From contig VYZI01000003.1 of NCBI GenBank assembly GCA_013397695.1, positions 6,605,438-6,669,437 of the forward strand: a stretch of 64,000 bases of DNA. Reading direction: 5' to 3'. This DNA is from Centropus unirufus (lineage: Eukaryota > Chordata > Aves > Cuculiformes > Centropidae). The first letter of the stretch is position 1, and the number at the start of each line of letters is the position of its first letter. A program made the position numbers and the translations under genes. Shown here piece after piece: positions 26,215 through 37,132 of the stretch. The notes under the pieces were generated by a model. It was not told where the DNA came from, did no database searches, and saw only the letters and a program-made list of their open reading frames with translations.

Positions 26215-26371
26215 ATTGCAGCTCTCGTCATTGTCAGGCCGGTGGGGCAGGATGTATGAGAGAACGGAGAGCGGTCCATCACACTTGTCAGCTGGCTGAG
26301 TGAAATCTAAGCAGCTGGTTATGATAGCGTAGTAATGAGTAGGAATAGGGATGGCGCTGCCTTCCACAAAT
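26215..26371 (-). CDS. ENPP2: ENPP2 exon, nuclease-like domain with inter-domain Cys
   Basis: A 157-nt exon that completes Gln and encodes FVEGSAIPIPTHYYAIITSC, LDFTQPADKCDGPLSVLSYI and LPHRPDNDESCN, left at phase 0. PTHYY, CLDFTQPADKCDGPLSV and LPHRPDN are conserved. The final Cys matches the human partner of C414. The final Asn matches human N807, but the next exon begins S-L, so no N-glycosylation sequon is formed. The donor is GTAAGT. Confidence 0.96.
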
Positions 26372-26998
26372 CTGAAGGAATAAAGCAAACACGTAGCCAC
26401 AAAGGATAAACTTGTTTGGAAGAAGGTTACACAAACCACGCAGTCTTTCCTCCCCCACGTGCAGGGACACACGTACATTGCCAAGATGTGCTTGATTCCT
26501 AAACACTGTCTAAAAACGAGCATTCAATTAACTCATGTTTTGACACTGTGCTCCTGAAATACCACACACCAGTGCTAAAAGGCTTCCTCAGTTTAGGGGC
26601 ATAGAGAGAAAACATTGCTGAATTAACAAATGACTTGAGTATCTAATTCAATAGCACTATTATGGTTTGCTCTGCTATCCAGTTGTCATCTCTTAAGTTC
26701 TATAGAATTTTAGAGAAAAAGTAGTTTACTTAGAATATAATTCAGCTTCATCTCAATGATAAATGAATACTTCATTTCAAAATTTAAGGTGAACAGTTAC
26801 CTACTGAATTGTCACTTTGTTATTTTTACCACTGTCCATCCTACAAGGGAATTCAGTCTTGATGAACAGTAATTTTAGAAAGAGCAAGAAAATTATATCT
26901 CCTCCCAAAAATCGAATAATGCGCAGATAACGACTTGTTTAAAATAAAGTCACCACTTAGAGAAGCAATAGCAAAACAACTCAAAGACAAACTCTTAC
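26372..26998 (-). other. ENPP2 intron (0.6 kb)
   Basis: Nothing recognised. Confidence 0.8.
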
Positions 26999-27131
26999 TG
27001 TTTTATTTTGTCAGGTGTGTCATGTAGACCATCATAGTCATAGTCAAAGATTGGTCCAGTTATGAGATTGACTCCATTTCGTTCAGTGGCATATCTCTTC
27101 ACCAAAACCCTTTGGAAATAGTTCCATACCT
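26999..27131 (-). CDS. ENPP2: ENPP2 exon with EF-hand-like calcium loop
   Basis: A 133-nt exon that completes Lys and encodes VWNYFQRVLVKRYATERNGV, NLITGPIFDYDYDGLHDTPD and KIK, then two bases of Gln. DYDYDGLHD is the calcium-binding loop of the nuclease-like domain, with ligands at alternate positions (human D740, D742, D744, L746 and D748), all kept. ERNGVNLITGPIFD is the family signature. The acceptor is ccacag and the donor is CA/GTAAGA. Confidence 0.96.
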
Positions 27132-29626
27132 CTGTGGGGCAAGAGGGGGTGGAACAGAGGGGAAGAAAGAAGGGAAAAACAATATCCAAAATTCAGTTCA
27201 GTCAAACCATGTCAAGATTATAATTTTTTTTTTTTCATGAAAATAAAAATCCAATAGACATCATTTACATGATAGTAGGGGAAATCAGCCATTAAGCATT
27301 ACAGATTTACTGCAGCTTCATCCAGTTTGGTCAATAAAGCCTATTCTGACTTCTTTGTTCTCTTGATTTTTGTTCCCCAAACAGTGATAAAGGAAATGCA
27401 TGGTACCACTCCCAGCCTGACATTAGCATAGATATTGCACAGAGAGCCTACTGTTCTCTCACCAAGCAGTAGAAACAGTTATTCACACACTTTTATTTCC
27501 CTGTAAACACTTCCTTTGTCTTTCTTATCTAGTTACATTGAATGACTGTGTTTTGTTTGGTTGGTTTTTTTAAATTCTAGGAAGGAAACAGCACCGAGAT
27601 TAAAAGCAAACCCCAAATATTTTAAAAGAAAGGGAAATATAGAGGTCATATTCTTCCAGTTATATTTCCCTTGGATATAAAAAGCCTAACTTTTAAATTA
27701 GGTGCCATCAAGGATGAACAAATTCTGGCATGGTGTCTCATGGCAGCCTTTGGGAAGAGCATGACACTCATCCACCATGCCCTCCTCAACCTTAACACAT
27801 TAAGATGCTTGCAGAGACATGAAACACACTGGAATCTCCAGTTACATCACTCGTTCTTCTCTTTTTTTTTTATTTTAATACTAACAGAAGCATGTGTAGA
27901 TGAAATGTCTCTGACTGGTAAGAGTTAAACTTTTGTCTTGCCAGCTCAGATAGTGAAGTCCAGGTTAACTGGCCTGACAGCAATGCCACCATCAGCGAGT
28001 TCCCCAGTACTCCTTGTCATCACACTGCTCAGTGCCACAGGAACCCCCTGCCTGGGCTCATACAGAGGGCATTGTCTAACAAGAGCCTCAGCTGTGGTAA
28101 CCACTTGGCCAAAAACACTACTCCTCCAGCTGCTCGTTCCTCCAGTGCATCAACCTGAACAAAAAAAATAACCCCAAAAATCAAACATCTCCCCCCAGTT
28201 TTCCAATGAATCAGTCCACCACTAAGGTTCCCACTACAGCCCCATAGACAGCAACACAGTGCGATAGGGACACCAGACCAGGGGCGTCCTGTTGCAGCTC
28301 CACCAAAGCAGGAGCTGCTTAATCCAGACTCACTACAGAAAAGATAGATACAGAATTACTGACACAGTGATTTAGAAACCCAAAGTGGAGGAGGGGGCCT
28401 CTGCAGACAGCACGGCCAACAAAGCCACCATAGCGTAGAACTGCCACCTCCTATTTTCCCTGTTGTGGAAAAAGCTCCATATAATGAGCTTATAAACAGC
28501 TCTCAGCACTGCAACCTGCGCACATGTAGTGGTGCATAATTACCCAGGAATTATATTAGTTCCAGCATTTGTTCCCAAGGAATCCTTCACCCACTTCTGA
28601 TGAAGAGCAAGGCCACTAGAGAAAATGAGCTGCTGGTGGTGGGTTGTTCTCCTGTGATTAGCATCTCAACTAATTTGCTTAGACTAACATTAGCATAAAG
28701 AGCGTTTTTATGAAGTGATTTGAGAGTGGGAAATCCCCAGTAATTTTGCACTCTGTAATCAGTTAAGTGTCTTTGCTCAAATTTCCAGCAAACATCACCA
28801 CTTGTTCATACTCAGAGGTTTTTCAGTTCAAAACACTCTTTTCTGGTTAAAAAGAAAAAGCCTCCTATAGGCTTTGATGTTTATCCAAACCTCTCTGGCC
28901 TAAAATCTGAATTGGAAATCTCACAAGAACAGGCTCTTGAGATTCTTCCAAGGTTTCTCAATTCCTGCCAAGCCAAAAGTGCCACCAGAATAGTCTGATG
29001 GTTTTCCTACCTCTTGGCAAAACTAGAGAGAAAGAGAGATGTGCAGACAAAAGAAACGTTAATACTATATCCCTGCAGGGCTGGAAGTTTCAGCCAGGAT
29101 TAAGTTATTCCTCTTTTTCCATAAATTGGTTTCCTCTTCCTTTTTCTCTCTAGGTAATAAATTTGTTTGGTCTCCCTCTAAGAGCATGGATAGGAAAATA
29201 AAAAAAATAATCGCTTGTCCCCAAACTACCACAACATGCTAGGTGGCTTCAGTTGAAAAGTAAAATCTTTTGCCTAAGAACATACTACATTGCCTCAGGC
29301 TACACACAAGAAAAATCTCAGTAGTCTTGCAGAAACTGAATTACCATGGCATGAAGCGAAATTGCTGGACTATGGCATGTCTGTGCTCTTATCTTAGTCC
29401 AGTATCAAGTAGAATAAAACTTTTCTAAAATTTAAGCCTTTCTTGTTGTATTTTCTCTGCCCATACCTAGTACCATACAGGTGACCACAAGTATTATCTG
29501 CTGGCTACAGGTACCTAAACTTCATGTTCTAAACTTCTCCCACCAACTCTTTTCATGGTCCAACCCTCACATTAAAAAAGAAAACATGTTGGGAAAGAGA
29601 AGTAAAGCCATGAAAAGGGTACTTAC
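27132..29626 (-). other. ENPP2 intron (2.5 kb)
   Basis: It has T-rich runs near 27223 and 27866. No exon or repeat family was recognised. Confidence 0.75.
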
Positions 29627-29704
29627 TTTTGAAGGCAGGATACATTGGAATGACATTTGTTATTAGCAAAGCATCATATTTTGCCTCTGCAGAAGAACTT
29701 AATT
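29627..29704 (-). CDS. ENPP2: ENPP2 exon, nuclease-like domain
   Basis: A 78-nt exon, entered and left at phase 1. It completes a Gln codon and encodes LSSSAEAKYDALLITNVIPM then YPAFK. Human has [21 protein letters not shown]. TNxxPMYPAFK is a strongly conserved stretch of the nuclease-like fold. The acceptor is ttttcag and the donor is A/GTAAGT. Confidence 0.95.
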
Positions 29705-30908
29705 CTGAAAACAATAAAAGAGAAAAAATATTATTATGATGAAATATAAGAAATTAAAAGGATATAAAAATGTTTTGAAAAATGGCTTCAGAGATTAACC
29801 AAAAGGGAATACTGTCATCTAAACAGCAATCTGAATGCTATATTCAGAAGTGCACATTATATGCATAAAACTTGCCATTAATGTGACAGCTGAACACATA
29901 AATTAAGGATTTTATCTTCGCTTCAAATGTCAACCAGTTCAAAGTGTTTTTATAGCTCCACTATTTTTGCAGTCTCAGAAGTCAGAGAGCTGCTCTGCAG
30001 ATGTTTTCAAAAGCAGCAAACAATTTCCAGGGAGAAGAGTGTGGGATTATCTTCTAGTTCTGAGCAAACCTCTGCACCAGTACTTCCATATCAGAAATCA
30101 ACCATAAGATATTTCAGTCACTGAATGAGGAAGACAGAGCGATGAAGTTCACTATGTGAAAGAAATCTGTCCCTTGAACATTTACTGATCCCAGAAGATC
30201 ATTGCTCCAAGATTTAACCAACGTAACCGCACCAGGAAAATCCGGGGCAATTGTTTAAACAGCTTTTCTACTAGCACTATTTCTCTAGGATGGTAGAAAT
30301 TTTTTTATCATGAAAGAGTCTAATTTGGGTTTAGAAAATATAGATATATATTTGCTTATCCTACTGCTGCTTGAATCCAAAATTAAAAATGCTGACTAGA
30401 TTCCCAGATAATATGAGCTGGTATCTATCCACTAACTTTAAACGGCCACCTTTTGCAGACTGTCTTCTAGCTTGTGCTCCTACTCTGCGCAATTCCTCAT
30501 TCACCTTTACCTACTAAACTGGGACACTTCACTGTTCTGCACATGAAGCTGAGCAGCAGTTTGGACCATCTCCTGGTGAGTGGAGGGACCACAGCTGTGA
30601 TGGCAACCTGCGGCACTGGGCTCTTAATCCTCAGCAAGTGCAGCACGAATTCTGTATCCATCCCATTGAGCCCCAGACGTTGCAGCAGTGCAGGAGCCAC
30701 TTGTCTGAGGAGAGGACACCGTGGGAGGAGGAAATCACTCCATACAGTGGGAAAATTCAACACTTCCTACCTGAATGCTTTCCCAACAATCTCAAAAAAC
30801 CCTTAGTCTGTCCATATCTAGTGGTTGTGGGGTTTCATACCTAAGGTCTTCCCTAACAAAAAAGAAAATTAAAAAAGCTCTAGGTATTTAAAAGCTATCT
30901 GAACTTAC
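29705..30908 (-). other. ENPP2 intron (1.2 kb)
   Basis: Nothing recognised. Open frames near 30474-30806 on both strands reflect a GC-richer patch. Confidence 0.75.
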
Positions 30909-31044
30909 GAGGAGGGAAAAGGAAACCATAGGAGATCTGTTTGTCGCCTCGGTAGGCTGCGCAGCTCTGGCTGTTTGCTGGAGAAATGCGGAGGTCAGCC
31001 CTCACACAGCTGGCCAGGTGTTCTGGGACACCCGATACCTCTGC
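30909..31044 (-). CDS. ENPP2: ENPP2 exon, nuclease-like domain
   Basis: A 136-nt exon encoding AEVSGVPEHLASCVRADLRI, SPANSQSCAAYRGDKQISYG and FLFPP, left after one base. Human has AEVSSVPDHLTSCVRPDVRV and QMSYGFLFPP. The cysteines (SCV, SCA) are retained. It is one of the more diverged exons, with GC-richer codons than its neighbours. The acceptor is atgcag and the donor GTAAGT. Confidence 0.95.
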
Positions 31045-31576
31045 CTGCATTGAGGAATATAGTCAGAAATTACAAAAAAAAAAACATTAATTCCAGCATT
31101 TATGGCTAAAAGGAAGAATTTCTTATAGTTGACAGATTACATGGAGGACCTTGTGTGGAGTAAAACAAATCACCTAGGTGTACAACCAAATCCTGCTCTT
31201 GCGTCTGCTGCAGAGCCCCTCCTTCACATAGCAGAAGTCATTATTTGTCATAATTCAAATTCAAATAATTCAAAAAGTTATTTGTCATAATTCAAATCAC
31301 TGACATTCCGCCAAAATAAAACACAAGTCCATCATGCAAAAATTAGGAAGAAAATGAAAACAGGAAAATAAGTATACAACCTTTTTTGCCTTAAAACTGT
31401 TTTCTCCTGAATAAAAAAACCCCAAGACTTAGTTGTTGTTTACAATGGTATTTGACCCTCTATCAGGTGGGATATCTACCTGGGAAAGGGGAATTTTTGG
31501 ACTTGAAGAATACAGGAACTGGACATAATTCCCCAGGATTTTTTAAGCAGTTTTTCAAGAGGAAAACAGCACTAAC
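31045..31576 (-). other. ENPP2 intron (0.5 kb)
   Basis: It contains the 20-bp direct repeat and an A11 run near 31074. Nothing else was seen. Confidence 0.8.
31241..31297. repeat. 20-bp exact direct repeat, period 37
   Basis: The same 20-base AT-rich word (starting ttatttgtc) occurs at 31241-31260 and 31278-31297 inside the short intron 31045-31576. A third, shorter caaat/aattc echo lies between them. It is a local slippage duplication. Confidence 0.9.
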
Positions 31577-31713
31577 CTGTTTGGAGATAGTGTAAGACGT
31601 CCAGAGAGGCATCAGGAATGTTTCGCTGTAGCCACTTTCAAAGTCATGGTGATGCAAGATACTGTATTTTGTGCGGTACAGTACTGCAGGCCGCCCATAC
31701 AGAAGATGCTTCT
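31577..31713 (-). CDS. ENPP2: ENPP2 exon, nuclease-like domain
   Basis: A 137-nt exon that completes Glu and encodes KHLLYGRPAVLYRTKYSILH, HHDFESGYSETFLMPLWTSY and TISKQ, left at phase 0. Human reads RHLLYGRPAVLYRTRYDILY here. HDFESGYSE and MPLWTSYT are conserved in the inactive DNA/RNA non-specific endonuclease-like fold of NPP enzymes. The acceptor is tctgtag and the donor is CAG/GTTAGT. Confidence 0.96.
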
Positions 31714-33994
31714 CTACAGATCAGAAGAAATTACATTTATTACTGAAAACCTTAAAGATGACAAAAAAAGGGGTTTGCTTTCCAACACATGCTGATTTTA
31801 CAGTGATGTTTATCCGGGTACTGCCCCTGAATAACTGCTAGGGAAATGTTGTAACAGAGGGCGCAGCAGTTCTGCAATACTTTTGGCTGGGATCCCCCTT
31901 CCAGGCTCACAACCCACTTTGAGGTTAAAAGTCCCTTCTGCACTTGAGGGCTTGTTAGGTCATAGCATAGAGTAAGGGTATTTTTCCAAACTCGGGCAAC
32001 TCCACAAGGACTTTTGTGTCAACTTTTCAGACACACATGAGGTGATAAGTACTTTTTTGTAGCTTTAATGCAGCCTCGATCCTTTCACTCCTGTCACTCT
32101 TCCCCAGACTTTCTCTCCTTCATACGTTTTTAGTGAAATTCCTCTCAAAAAGGAGGCAAAAGTGCTCACTCACTAAAAGAGTATTTTTTTCACTTGGCTG
32201 ATACAGAGGATATTCTGAAGATTGGTGTCTTATTTTCTGTCAGAAATACGAAAGAAAAAATGAACAAATAAAAAACCCCTTCTTCTAACTTTGGGTACAG
32301 AAGAAATCTTCAACTCTGCAAAACTTGCTTTTCTTCTGTCTTGGTGATGTGTTATGGTTATATGTCACTAGATAGCTCTGACAATCTTGCTTACAGAAAG
32401 ACAAAAACATCATTGAAAGAGATAGAAGAAAAACAAATTTCCTGCCTAATCTTGCTGTGTGGTTCATTGGTTTTGATAACCATTTGGCAAACAGGCTTGG
32501 CTCAAGTCAAAACGTAGAAACAAGGAAAACAACCTAACAATGTTCACAGATAAGCATTTAACCTGAAAGAGAAAGTCATGGTTTATTAGTGTTTGAGTCC
32601 AAATAGAGGATATTTTTTTCAGGACAAAAAGAGAGAAAAGCTGGAAAAACTTTGTGTAAGGACACAGGTAATAAAATAGGTTTTTAAATAAGGGGCACTC
32701 CATGTCAATTAACAGACAAATTACAAATGAGCAAATGAAATTGTTTTGGATGCTTATATCCTAAAATACATCAAAAATACTATTCTTACACTTCTAAAGT
32801 GAAGAAGCATCAAAATCTCAAACCAAAATAAAGATACTTAAATATCATGGGGTACAAGGTTAAAATTGTTTTTTCCTAATGCCAGAAAGTACCCCAACAG
32901 GGAGCAGTTCTTCACTAACTGGAAAAATTAGTTTAACAAGATGATAGCTGCAGAAAGGCAATTTGAGTCACAAAGAAAAGGAATAAATTTCACCTCTAGA
33001 AAATAAAGCATAGGCTACATTCTCTGTTCACAACATTAAAAATCCGATGAAGTAGCTTTGTTAGTCATCTGAGCAATACAATTTGAAGTATCTCAAAAGT
33101 CCACGTCTAAACTTGAAGCTTCGGAATTTATTTGGACAATGATTACGGCGAGGGGGAAGCTGTGAATTGTTATACTGAACAGGATCACGCCTTTGAGAAG
33201 GAAAGCTCTTCTCTGCTGTGCCTTTCAGTCAGTATTGCTGCTCAGAAAAGCAGTTCCCATCCCCTCCCCTCTAGTCCTATTGCTGCATTTCAAACTGGAC
33301 CAAAGCCCTGATGTGGCCGAGAGCCCAGCCACGCAGAAGGCAGCACCGGTGTACAGCAGAGGGGGTGCAGGAACTTGTGTCCAGGAGAATACAGGATGTT
33401 TTCTCCTGGGAGTAACATGGACCTGAAGCTGATGAGGGACAGAATTGTCCTAAGCTTCCTGGAACCAGCAGAGCATTTCTGCACCTGTTTCAGTGGATAA
33501 CCTGCACCCTAACACCCAAGCATCAGGGACACAGTCCGGGATCATCAAAGCAGCTGTGCCATCCTTTCTACCGCTCACCTGGTCAAACATAAGCCTGAAC
33601 AACACTGGTAAAACACAGTGTCTAGATTTATTTTACAGCATATACAGCTTGTGATTGAACTGTCTCACACACTCATTACTGTCTTCATCTCTCTGCTACC
33701 AAAGCAAAGATTAAACTTCCCAAAAGTGATGGAAAAAAATAGCTAAAACTCATATCACTGAGTGACTTCAGTCCTAACTGCAATAAAAGGTAGTGTGTGC
33801 TCCCTCATGTGAGCAGCTCAATCTTGCCCACATATCTTGTGTAAGTCTATGTGTTATTTTGATAGTCGTTTGAAAAGACAATTTACCTCACATTAACTAA
33901 ACCAAAACAGGGGTTCCTCTGCTATCAGTGACATGAAATATCTTGCAAAAGTAAACAAGAATACATTTTAACAATTGAGGCACCAGGCTCTTAC
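31714..33994 (-). other. ENPP2 intron (2.3 kb)
   Basis: In mammals the brain-type (gamma) cassette lies in this intron. One phase-compatible candidate is listed at 33147-33215. The rest is AT-rich with no repeat recognised. Confidence 0.75.
33147..33215 (-). CDS. Speculative ENPP2 gamma-like cassette exon
   Basis: A 69-nt stretch between a gcacag acceptor, with a ctgac branch-like motif a few bases upstream, and a C/GTAATC donor. Spliced after GTE it would read A, then EKSFPSQRRDPVQYNNSQ, then LPPR, and rejoin EKHLL as Q-KHLL. Phase (1 to 1) and length divisible by three fit a cassette. The mammalian insert here is 25 residues, starts A-E, has an Asn-rich middle and ends P-R-K. Against it: the pyrimidine tract is poor, the donor is weak and similarity is slight. 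It may well be chance. Confidence 0.25.
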
Positions 33995-34043
33995 CTTCTG
34001 TTCCCTTGACATGGAAACGCTTGTTGAGTTCATCCAACTTGTT
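33995..34043 (-). CDS. ENPP2: ENPP2 small exon, linker to nuclease-like domain (human ~577-590)
   Basis: It encodes NKLDELNKRFHVKGTE and ends after the first base of the next Glu. The acceptor is a tandem GAGAAG. I favour AAG with the exon starting at 34043 (DDK/NKLDEL), because G at -3 is disfavoured. Using GAG instead would start at 34046 and add one Lys. Human beta has V-E-P-K at this junction. The 12 bases before 34043 could read V-F-E-K, but no AG precedes them, so a longer form cannot be spliced here. The donor is G/GTAAGA. Confidence 0.85.
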
Positions 34044-34333
34044 CTTCTCAAAAACAGAAAAAAAGAACAAGATTAAGATCACTGGAGCATTCTGACTGAC
34101 TTCTCATTTTACTAGGCATTGAGCTAAACAAAACTAGCACTATAAAACACTGAAGTTTTTTGTTTCCTGTTTTACAAAAAAAACATAAGTGCTCCAAAAG
34201 GGCACAAGCACTTCACTGGAAGGATCTAGGGAATTCTTAGAGAGCAAACCCTCTCAAAAGAGATGAAAGGGCTACAACTTTACTCAGCAACTACTTCCAG
34301 TAGCAGAAGCATCAGCAGGTCCTAAACACCTAC

Positions 34334-34506
34334 CTTATCATCACATGTACATCCTATATCAAAATCTGACACAGAAGGTGGAGCAACAGGATAGAGTGGT
34401 TTAGCAACTTCATCTGGCACAGTTGGTTTATAAACATTGGCTCTCAGCAGGTGATTCAGACTTCCGTGGGTGCCATTATTGGGAGCAGGCTTTAATCCAA
34501 GCAGAT
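34334..34506 (-). CDS. ENPP2: ENPP2 exon, lasso linker L2 (human 515-572)
   Basis: At 173 nt this is the longest fully coding internal exon here. It completes Asp and encodes LLGLKPAPNNGTHGSLNHLL, RANVYKPTVPDEVAKPLYPV and APPSVSDFDIGCTCDDK, left at phase 0. NNGTH carries the second conserved N-glycosylation sequon (human N525). The Pro-rich middle is the lasso loop that wraps the nuclease-like domain and is the least conserved part. The donor is AAG/GTAGGT. Confidence 0.95.
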
Positions 34507-35410
34507 CTATGAAGCCACCGGAGACAAATGAATCAAAGTCAAGATTGCAAACATGCATTCAGGAACACCTCTACTGATCCAAATTCATTTGCAATAATAT
34601 TCACATACACAGCATGCTAATGAATGCTTTTAATGTAATAAAAATACTAATCATTTCTCCAAATTATAAAATTGCAGGTTCTGTCTGAATAGCTTTTGTG
34701 AAAAGAACATTAATTTGTGGTAAGAAAATGGAAAATAATTTTATTAAAAGTACTGCTGTGGTTTCCAGTGCAGACCTACATTCAATGTGCTGACGTTACA
34801 CCAACCGTCTGCAATAGTTATTGATCACCTGCTTTATAGATAAAGAGTGATTATCTTTTGCTATTTCCTGTTCAGGGAAAGAAATTAAATATGTGAGTTA
34901 AATCTTTGATTTTAAAGTTTTCTTTAATAGTGTTCTTCCAGGACAATAAAAGACCCTAATGACTATCTGTATATATCATCAAATCCTTCATGTATACAGT
35001 ATAAGTTCAGGAAACTATCATACCAGGATATGTCACAGAAAAGTAAGTGATGCCCCTGAGCTGCTCCATGAAGCATGCAGGTACAGAAGCAGACTGTGAA
35101 TAGAAATGTCCTTTCTAGACTGATGAGGTGTGGAGCCCATGCTCTGTAGTGATGCAGATTCAATTTCTGCCAAGCCATACAGAGCAAAACTATGTTAATG
35201 GCCTTTATTGGCCAGCAGCTAGAGTAGAACAAACCAAGGCACCTGAGCAGTGCCTTCAGCCCTCGTGGACAAAAGGCAAGTCCTTGAGACGTGGGAACTG
35301 GAGAAAGGATGCTGGGAGGGAGCCAGGGCACAAGCTCTTGACTGCCTGAATGAAACCCTATTAGCTAAAGCGAAGTGTTTCACTTAAAATTCCATTAGCA
35401 GATAGCTTAC
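34507..35410 (-). other. ENPP2 intron (0.9 kb)
   Basis: Nothing recognised. A 122-codon minus-strand open frame (34963-35331) has no family resemblance. Confidence 0.75.
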
Positions 35411-35498
35411 CACACATGACGTTGTAAAGTTCAATGTTTTCAAAGGGAGGCACTTTAGTCTTGTATTTGAATGTAGGGCCATAACCTATAAAGACAGT
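35411..35498 (-). CDS. ENPP2: ENPP2 exon, end of the catalytic domain (human 486-514)
   Basis: An 88-nt exon, entered at phase 0 and left after one base of Asp. It encodes TVFIGYGPTFKYKTKVPPFE then NIELYNVMC, almost identical to human. The motif PPFENIELYNVMCDLL is the usual C-terminal end of the NPP phosphodiesterase fold. The acceptor is ttgaag and the donor is TG/GTAAGC. Confidence 0.96.
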
Positions 35499-35646
35499 CT
35501 TCAAAAAAAAGAAAAGAAAAGGAGAGAGAAACAATACAAAAGTATTAAAAGGTAGAGTTTTTTTCAGTGAATATTTATATTTTATATCCCTCCAGTTTCT
35601 TCTGCCTTCAGTGATCCTCCCACAAAAGCTACTGCATTGATCATAC

Positions 35647-35734
35647 CTGCATGCTGTTTATCTTGTTGTCATAGCCATGGTCTCCATGGAAGAAACACTT
35701 TCCTGTTGGTTTCTTGTAAACGTCCACAGCTTTC
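35647..35734 (-). CDS. ENPP2: ENPP2 exon with metal ligand H475
   Basis: An 88-nt exon completing Arg and encoding KAVDVYKKPTGKCFFHGDHG then YDNKINSMQ, left at phase 0. The His of this second GDHG (human H475) is the last zinc ligand of the NPP active site. The acceptor is aatttag and the donor is CAG/GTATGA. The following intron is only 148 nt. Confidence 0.96.
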
Positions 35735-35824
35735 CTAAATTGAAAAAGTATTAGAATATTTCTTCAAGGTGTAGGTAGGGTGGCTGACCTGACAATGTAC
35801 TTTAAGGTAGGAGGGATAAAGTTA

Positions 35825-36190
35825 CATGAATCATAGAATATTTAAGGTTGGAAGATCAAGTCCATCCATCAACACACCACCAATATGCCACTAAACCAAG
35901 TCCTTAAGTGCCACATCTATGTGGTTTTTTGACACCTCCAGGGGCAGCGACCGCAACACTTCCCTGGGCAGACAGTTCCAATGCTTCCCCATCTTTCAGT
36001 AAAGAAATTTTTTCTATTGTCTAAACTAAACCTCCTCTGGTGCAACTTGATGCCATTTCCTGTTGTCCTATCACTAATTACTTGGGAGAAAAGACCAGCA
36101 CCCACCTGGCTACAACTGCCTTTTAGGTAATTATAGAAAGCAATACGTTCACCCCTCAGCCTCCTCTTCTCCAGGGAAAAAAATCCTGGA
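35825..36190 (-). mobile_element. CR1 LINE fragment
   Basis: The plus strand reads the CR1 complement: 'gaatcatagaatatttaagg', 'ccactaaaccaagtccttaa', 'cttccctgggcagacagttc', 'cagtaaagaaattttttcta', 'cttgatgccatttcctgttg' and 'cctcttctccagggaaaaaa'. About 365 bp, 5'-truncated, in the orientation of ENPP2, diverged, with its 3' end near 35825. It is only about 90 bases from the 35647-35734 exon. Confidence 0.92.
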
Positions 36191-36582
36191 TAAGAGTGCC
36201 TAGCTTACCTTTCTTGAATATCAGTTGTGGGGAACCACAGGATTATCCAACAAGTCCAGGGATGCTCCCTCTGCTCTCACTATAAGAGGGTGCAAACCTA
36301 ACAGCCAACTCTTACTAATTGGTAACAATCTTAGCATCTATTTACTTATTTTCTCAGACTTTCCCTTATCACATCATCTCCTACAGACTGGAGGTGTTTT
36401 GGACCATATTCTTCCAGTGCTCAAAAGGCCGACATAGTCTTCTAAGACAGCATTTTTGTGATGCTACAATGCTGCACTCTACTAGGTACTCTAATCTGTT
36501 TGCCTTCCACTCAATAAACAAAAATGGGGAGCAGAAACAAAGCTGGAGGGAAAAGAATTGCAATTAAGATAAATGGCTGAAA

Positions 36583-36692
36583 AAAATAAGTGCTGTATCA
36601 TAGGAATGACAAATATCAGCTTGTTACTGAGTAGTTGTGTTTCTTTTACAAAATAAGTATTGTGTCATAGGAGTTATAATTACTAGCTTGTT
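36583..36692. repeat. Diverged direct repeat, two ~43-bp copies
   Basis: Copies at 36583-36625 and 36650-36692 share the order 'aaaataagt', 'gt-tcatagga', 'agcttgtt', with a period of 67 bases. It is probably an old local duplication. Confidence 0.6.
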
Positions 36693-37116
36693 CCAGAATA
36701 CATTTTACAGTTTTATGAGGGCCATGTGCAGACAGAGCATGCAGAGGACTAGATTATCCTACAATTTCTTCATCTGCAATAAAATGATGCTCAGCCAAAG
36801 CCTGAGTTTGGCCTTGTAAATTACAAGATTTACCACAATCACATCCGTAAGTGCCATTTTCCTGGCTGTGAATATACAATAAATTACAGTTACATTAAAA
36901 ATTCATTATTGATGGATGCGATTTCAGAAAATCAACAAAATAATAAGCCAAAAAAGTCTGAGGTAATTAATAAGAAATTACTAAGTGTAAATTAACTCAG
37001 GCCATCCCATCAGTTCCAGTAAATCTCTTAAAACTAAAACTTTTATGGGCTTGAAACTCAAAGTGTGATTCTTTGAAAGGTACATGAACCCTAGCCACAG
37101 AAGCTGTACGGGTCAA

Positions 37117-37132
37117 CCAGCCAGCCAGCCAG
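37117..37132. repeat. (CCAG)4 microsatellite
   Basis: Four perfect CCAG units in the intron. Confidence 0.8.

Noticed and set aside
34047..34333. Searched for a 12-nt micro-exon encoding a V-E-P-K-like segment
   Set aside because: No 12-base stretch with flanking AG and GT and a suitable sequence was found.
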